In this document: positions 58,117 to 64,000 of the stretch, one piece after another
How positions within the stretch are numbered: position 1 is the stretch's first letter
Layout: each line of letters starts with the position of its first letter
Assembly: GCA_039602395.1 (NCBI GenBank)
Contig: JBCNJP010000023.1
Location: 26,209,061 to 26,273,060 of the forward strand
DNA length: 64,000 bases
Origin: Deinandra increscens subsp. villosa
Taxonomy: Eukaryota; Streptophyta; Magnoliopsida; Asterales; Asteraceae
Direction: 5' to 3'
Position numbers and translations under genes: made by a program
Notes under the pieces: generated by a model
The model's input: the letters and a program-made list of their open reading frames with translations, nothing else
Told to the model about the DNA's origin: nothing
Databases searched by the model: none

Positions 58117-58894
58117 ATTTGGTTGCTCTATTGCTGTGTTTTTGATCAATTTTTCGGATTTTTAGAGAGAGAAAGTTTGGGTTTCTTCACGTTTTCATCA
58201 AATTCTTTCTATTCTGAGTGTTTCAACGATGGAAAATGATTTCTGAGTGTTTCTGGAGTGTTTTCGCACTATACTGAACCAAATTCCAGCTCCAAACATC
58301 AAAATTCGCGAAAATCAGTGAAATCAGTCTCGAAGTCAGCTGATCCGCCGGATGAGTTTTCTGATCCGCCGTTTGATCCGCTAGGCAATCTTCATTAGTT
58401 TGATCCGCAGCAGTTACAGCGTATCAGTGTGATCCGCTGAAAATTCTGATCCGCCGTATCAGAATCTGATCCGCCGTACCAAATTTGATCCGCTGAAGAT
58501 TTCTGGTCCGCTAGTTCATCCGCTGAAGATTTCTGGTCCGCTGAAGATCATCTGGTCCGCTAGTTCAATTCTGATCCGCTAGTTCATTTCTGGTCCGCTG
58601 AATATCATCTGGTCCGCTGGGATTTATCTGATCCGCAGTTTCACACTGATCCGGAATCTGGTCCGCTGACTTTGTTTTGGTCCGCTGACAGAAAAGTGAC
58701 TTTCACTAAAACTGACGTAACTTGCAAACCGTTTGGAGTTACGGAACCCAATACCAGCCAAAACGTTCGTCTTTCCGAGATCTAGGACTTGTACCCGCCT
58801 ACGGCCAGTACTGAGCAGTTTTGACCCCCAAAATCCGCTTGGAAGACCTTCGTTTTTGAGTTCGAAGTTTTGAAATATCATTTTACGTTGAAAA
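58117..58894 (+). repeat. 5' leader of family C with TCCGC word array
   Basis: Within 58341-58688 there are 18 copies of TCCGC, nearly all as TGATCCGC or TGGTCCGCT, plus one TCCGG. Several occur in the larger phrases CTGAAGATTTCTGGTCCGCT or CTAGTTCA-TCCGC. The GGTCCG core is also the U3 palindrome word. No frame spans the array. Confidence 0.85.
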
Positions 58895-61800
58895 ATGTCC
58901 GATTTTCAAGCGTTTGCGGTTATGCAAAGCACGGTACAAGCTATGCTCAATTTTGATAATGAAATAGGAACAAGTCAGAAAGTTCCCAAGTTGTTAAAAT
59001 TGGAAGATTATCAAAATTGGAAGCAACGTTTCTCTGCATACATCAGCACAAATGATATTGATTTGTGGATTCCGATTCGAACGCTGTATGTGCGTCCAAC
59101 TGACAATGGAGAATATAAAGAAATTCAAGATTTTGATAAGGATGAACGAAGAAGTTATGAACTTGAACAAAAAGTTTATGGTTATCTTACCATGGCTTTA
59201 CCTACCGAGTTGTTACATCAATTCAGTACTTGCAAGAAAGCTAAACAGTTATGGGATGCTTTATCTGCTCGATGTGAAGGCAATGATCAGTATAAGAAGA
59301 GTCGAAGGAAAGTGTTGAACAAAGAATTTGAAAATTTTCAACAATACGACAAAGAAAATATTTCTGCTCTTGTTTCAAGATTTTCACATCTAATTAGTGA
59401 GATGAAAGTGGTCAAGATTGAGAAGACCGAGGAAGAATTGAAAGAGAAATTGATGGAAGCATTACCAGAGAAATGGGAAAATTATGTGTTGTTGCTTACT
59501 CATGACAAAGACTATTCCACATTATCATTTCATGATTTGACTGGAAAGCTTCATGCTCGAGAAATGGAAATGATGAATTCAAACAAGTCCACTGCTCAAT
59601 TACAAAATCCTGAGTTGTATCATGGACAAAATTCTGCAAGTATCAATGCAAAATCTAAATCATCTGGTTATGATACATCAAATCCACCTCAAACAGCATT
59701 TGTTGCTGATCATGGATCAGGAAAGTATGAAAGTTCATCAAGGAGGTGCAGTTTCACTACTCCTGATAGATCAACTGCCAGTTCGATTAATGGGAAGTCA
59801 GCTGAAGATTTAGTTGCGTTGTTATCTGGATTCATATCATCTTCTTCTGGCGATATATTTAGTCAAATTGGTAACTCTTGTCTATTTAGAGAGGATTTAG
59901 ATCATATGGATGAAGATCAGTTGAACAAATTAGATTTGGAGTGGCAGTTTGCTATGCTAACTGAAAGAGGTAGAAGGTTTATTAAGAAACATGGAACGAC
60001 ATCTATCTTTCAAGGAGACAAACTTGGTTTAAATAAGTCACAGATCAAATGTTTCAAATGTGCTAAATATGGTCATTTTGCTCGTGAGTGTCCCGAAAAA
60101 GAAAAGGTGGTTCCAACAGCGAATAAAACTACTTCACCTCAAATTGCTTTGACTGCTATTTCTTCTGCATCAAAAGAACAAACATCGAATGAAGGTTATG
60201 ATTGGGATGCTGATTTTCCTGATGAGTCTTGTTTTGTTGCTCAGATTGTTCACAGTGATGACGAAGAAGAGATTACAGATTCTGATTCAGATGTTAGTAG
60301 TTATGGAAATAGTGGTTATGAATCTGTCTGTGAATTTTGTTCTCAAAAAGATAAAATGATTCAAGGTTTAGTTAAGGAAAAAGAAGATTTGGTTGCTGAT
60401 AGAGAAAAGTTGGAAGGTATGATTCAAGAATTAGAATCTCAGAAAGAAAAGTTTTCAGATCTTCAGACATAGTTAATTGAAAAAGAGTTGCAGATTCAAG
60501 GTGTTGAGCATGAATTTGAAAAGAAATTTACAAAATTGTCTGAAGAAAAGGCTGACTTAGTCAAGGAAGTTGCGAAATGGAAGGCAGAAGCTGAGGATGC
60601 TGCCAATGATTTTAATAGTTTGTTTGAAAAGTCCAAGATTAAACTTGATTTCCTTACCAAGGCTTCTGATGATTCGGTTGCTAAAATTGAAGCATATCAG
60701 CTTGATATGGAGAAGTTGTTAGATGAGAAGCGAGAACTGGCAAGAGTAAATAAATTGCAAAATGCAAATTTGGATATTCAGAAAAGAAATGAAGATAAAC
60801 TTGAGAAGGAGTTGTTGGCCGCTCTAGATGAGTTGAGATTGCAAAAGTATGAAACTAATAAAGTGGCAAAGAAGCTAATTGCATCAGAAAAGGAGTTGGC
60901 TGAAGCTAATCAAAGAATTTCTGAATTAAAGATTGAAGTCATTGATTCAAAACGTCTTTTGAACAATGTTACTAACTCACAATCTTTTACAAGTTTTCTG
61001 GCTAAAGATGAAAATTTTGAGAAGATGTTTAACAAGACAGTCTCGCCACCAGGAAGTCTCAAGGAAGGCGTTCATGATTTGAAAGACAAGGGTGAGATTG
61101 GTGATTATTCTGAGTTTGTTGGTTCCAAATCTGCTGAAGAAAAGAAAAAGGAAAAAGGCAAAAGTATTGAAGCTTCTGAAGCTCAAAAGGTTGTGTCTGG
61201 GTCTTCGTCTTCAAAAGCTGACATTGATGAAACAATTATCAATGCTCCAAAAGATATCAAGAAAGTTAAAGCTGAATTTTCTCGTCTTGCAAAGACCGGG
61301 CATAAATCATCTGATTCAGAAGAGAAAGTTTCTGGAAAATATACAGGTTTGGGATTTCAAAAGAAACAGGGTAATGTGAATGTTTCAAAGGTTCAACAAC
61401 AACAGAATTTGAAGAAAGTTAATCTGAAGCAAGTAAAGAAAGAAGTTTTTAAAGCTGACAAAGTTCAACCCGAGAGGTTCTACAAACTCAAAGGTTCGGA
61501 ACAAATATTTTCTGATAAAGAATTCCCGCTACATTGTGTAGATGCTCGGAAAGTTGCTGAAGTTTTTGTGAAGAATGTTGATTTAAAGACCAAGAAGCAG
61601 CAAGGTGCTAAATATTCTTCTGGAGGATCAAATTCTACTCCAAAGAGCCCGACTTCTAAATGGGTTCATGATCATCGATTTCAGGTATTTGATAATTTTT
61701 ATGATCATTTTGGAGATGAATATGTTTGTGAAGCTATGCAGGATCCAAAGAAAAGAAACATAAACAATCGTTTGTGTTACAATTGCCGACAAAAAGGGCA

Positions 61801-62131
61801 TATGGCACACGACTGTCATGTCACTGCTGCTTCTAGTTCAAGAAGAGAAAAGGTTCCATATGTTGGTAAAACTGCCAAACCGCGATTCATTGATGAATAT
61901 GGCAGAGTGTTTGATGAATTTCCACAACCTACATTTTTCAAAACTCAAGAAAGATTTATTCCTCGTTTTCAAAATGTTCCATATGTAGGTTGTTCGTCAC
62001 AATCGACTGTGACCGGTTCATCAGATACTGTTTTACCAAAACGACAACACTGGAAACCTAAAGTGGTTTCAAAAGGAAACCAAGATACTGGTCGACCAGA
62101 AGCGATTCGCTTCGGGTCATTTATAAACTGA
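58895..62131 (+). CDS. Family C two-knuckle gag-like polyprotein with one internal TAG
   Basis: ATG 58895 (MSDFQAFAVMQ) to TAG 62129-62131: 1079 codons counting the final stop, with a single in-frame TAG at codon 526 (60470-60472, after FSDLQT). Order: N-terminal DUF4219/UBN2-like gag (residues ~1-240; YQNWKQRFSAY, LWDALSARCEGNDQYKKS, LPEKWENYVLLLTHDK), knuckle 1 at 386-399 (CFKCAKYGHFAREC), acidic linker, coiled coil (~490-720), Lys-rich linker, YKLKGSEQIFSD block, and knuckle 2 at 961-974 (CYNCRQKGHMAHDC). Likely binds and packages element RNA. There is no protease. The TAG may be a recent nonsense mutation (Gln likely) or may be read through. Confidence 0.88.
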
Positions 62132-63808
62132 TGTGTTTGACCAGTGTGCAGGTACTTCTAGAAGGCCCGTTGGTGATTGCAAAGTTACTGATGGAGAAGT
62201 ATTCTGCTGATTCAACTTAAATTACATGTGATATCAAATTTCAAAACTGAAATTTTTCTGAAAGCTAAACTTGAAAGGTATCCATGTCGAAAGGTCAATT
62301 TTCTTTCTTTTACATTTTGTATGTAGGATAGGGGGAGAAAATTGAAAAGCCAAAAATAGCGTCTTTTGGTTTGTGTTTGTGTTAAAATGAAAATCCAAAA
62401 ATAGAGTTTTCATTTTAAGGGGGAGAAATTGAAAAATACAAAAACATCGAAAAACAGAAAAATACAAAAACATTAAAAAATGAGAAATTGTATCCAACAT
62501 GATTGGGAAATGATGGTACATTGGCTTACGTGTCTGACTCATGGATAAACTAGATGAAAAAGCCATAAGATCATTGCTCGATGTGCTTGGTAGGCTCGGC
62601 ATTAAATCAGAAAGTATACAGATGTGATAAACACATTAAATACTAATGCTTGACCAAGTGGACAACATCTTGATGCATGTCTCATGATATCAGGGAAAAG
62701 ATATGTGAAAAAGAAAATGAGAAGTCACTGTGTATACATGTGTTCATTTTGCAAAGATTTAAACTTGTTTGATTTTCTTTATTTTGTCAAACGATCGGAC
62801 TTTCTTTGCATATCGAAAGATCGACCTGATTGTTGTTCGTTTGACGTTCTGCTTTATTTTCTTTGGTGTTTCGTATAACTCATCGGACTTTCTTTGCGTG
62901 TACGGGAGTACCGACCTGATTGTTGTTGAGTTATACAATTTCAACTTGTTTTATTTTCTTATTTTGTTAAATCCGAGGCCTTATCTGCGTATCGAAAGAT
63001 CGACCTTAAGGTAGACGATTTAACGTTCTTATTTTTTTTTTCATGGAACACAGTTGACTAAATCATGAATACAATCATTATGTGATTAAAATCACAAATG
63101 AAATCACAACGTGTGATATAAAAGCAAAATCATATCTGAGTATGTCTGATAGTGTGGGGTACACTGGTCAAAGCAAATTAAATCAATCAATAACATATCC
63201 AGATGTTATGAGTATGATTGTGCCTGAGTTTAAGATGGACAAATTATACCAGTAATCAACATGACTTATGTGCTAAAGTAATTGAAATTGAAATGTAGTT
63301 CAGCATGTTATGTTCAATATGATCCCAAGTTGTGATCTTTCTTGCAAAAGACAAAAATAGTGTCTGATTCAGTATTGCATTTATGTTTCATTTCTGAAAA
63401 GTTCAAAAAGATTTTCGGTGTGTTTTGATATAAAGTTTCAAAAAGCCAAAAAGATTTTGTTTCTTAGTTGTTTTCGACCGATCGACATGTGATACGAAAT
63501 CAAAATTTGAAAATCTATCTTGGTTTCTCGAAGAGGAGTTTTGCGCCAAGATTAAATTTTTTTTCAAAAGAAAAGGAAACCGCGTTTCTGTCTTCTGAAA
63601 TTGCAGGTTATATGTGTCAAGACTCAAGCATGGTGAGAGGGAGAGTATGAAGTGTTTTTTCACAAGTGGATCTTGAAGTTCAACGATATTTCAAGAGTGA
63701 TCCAGCCATGCAAGCTCTATTTCTGACAAGATTTCAAGTCAAAGATCGGATGCAACAATGTTGAAGATTGAAGACTGAAGTTTAGTTAGAGATTAGATAC
63801 ACTACACG
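62132..63808 (+). other. 3' non-coding region of family C element
   Basis: No gene. Two PPT-like tracts occur early (ATAGGGGGAGAAAATTG near 62328, TTAAGGGGGAGAAATTG near 62417). The block at 62500-62600 and the triple degenerate repeat at 62755-63030 are almost the same as in family A, although the LTRs are unrelated in sequence. Confidence 0.75.
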
Positions 63809-63821
63809 TTAAGGGGGAGTT
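63809..63821 (+). promoter_or_regulatory. Polypurine tract of family C element
   Basis: TTAAGGGGGAGTT directly before the 3' LTR. Confidence 0.93.
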
Positions 63822-64000
63822 TGTTAGAGCATATTCCTATGCTATGAGTGTCTCGTGTATTGTATCTATGTGAGCGTGTCTAAGTGATAATTGTAGTGAC
63901 TATTTGGTTATGGGCGTATCACATGGTCCGGCGGACCATGTGGTCCGGCGTACCAGTTGGTACGTTGGGCGTTTAGTCATTTACTATAAATAGGTTCGTG
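63822..64000 (+). repeat. 3' LTR of family C element (truncated by window end)
   Basis: Starts TGTTAGAGC and matches 57734-57912 throughout, with one difference near 63889 (ATAATTG against ATAGTTG). It includes the GGTCCG palindrome and TATA box. Confidence 0.95.

Larger units (their letters stand above)
57734..64000 (+). mobile_element. Family C gag-only copia-like retrotransposon (3' LTR runs off the window)
   Basis: 5' LTR 57734-58102, PBS 58105-58116, leader, one gag-like reading frame, long 3' region, PPT, and 3' LTR from 63822. The first 179 bases of the 3' LTR match the 5' LTR with a single difference that I can see, so insertion is recent. Estimated full length is about 6.45 kb. Between gag (62131) and PPT there is no protease, integrase, RT or RNase H motif. 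This fits the TR-GAG type of non-autonomous element. Confidence 0.93.

Noticed and set aside
1..64000. A host gene, defence cluster, tRNA or rRNA gene
   Set aside because: Every long frame belongs to a retrotransposon. The tRNA-like strings seen are the PBS sequences (TGGTATCAGAGC, TGGCGCCCACCG), not tRNA genes.

Overview
The window is repeat-rich plant nuclear DNA. I see no ordinary host gene. Essentially all of it is LTR retrotransposons nested inside one another. The protein style of the Ty1/copia-like gags and the Ty3/gypsy polyproteins recalls Asteraceae genomes (inference from memory, not a search). Terminal TG..CA dinucleotides, 5-bp target-site duplications (TSDs), primer-binding sites (PBSs) and polypurine tracts (PPTs) allow many boundaries to be placed to the base.

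Layout. (1) 1-7191 is a near-identical copy of 10194-17384 and is cut off by an exactly 500-base N gap (7192-7691). Each copy holds the 3' part of a plus-strand gag-only copia-like element ('family A') followed by the 3' region and pol of a minus-strand Tat-like Ty3/gypsy element ('gypsy 1'). (2) Gypsy 1 runs from 13139 to its 5' LTR at 35890-36446. It is split by a minus-strand family A element (17836-30108) and by a 3.8-kb LTR-like insertion (30397-34161). The family A element is itself split by a very young gag-only element ('family B', 21926-27865). (3) 36447-37171 and 50170-53219 are parts of decayed chromovirus-like (Tekay/Del type) DNA. (4) Gypsy 2 (37172-50169, TSD CTCTC) is a complete Tat-like element carrying an antisense, intron-containing ORF; a 2.65-kb solo LTR (46853-49502) sits beside its PBS. 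(5) Gypsy 3 starts at 53220 and is interrupted at 57734 by a third gag-only element ('family C', 57734 to beyond the window).

How the parts work together. The gypsy copies encode the usual gag, protease, RT, RNase H and integrase, but all are broken, mostly by transitions of the kind methylated cytosine produces. Families A, B and C carry LTRs, PBS, PPT and a large gag-like protein with CCHC knuckles, but no pol, so they should depend on an autonomous copia partner in trans. The most unusual signal is architectural. In A, C and the 2.65-kb solo LTR, a family-specific short word (CGAAC, GGTCCG or GCGAAACT) clusters just upstream of the TATA box and recurs as a dense array downstream. B has in its leader a series of covarying hairpins instead. 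A long 3' non-coding module is also conserved between elements whose LTRs differ.
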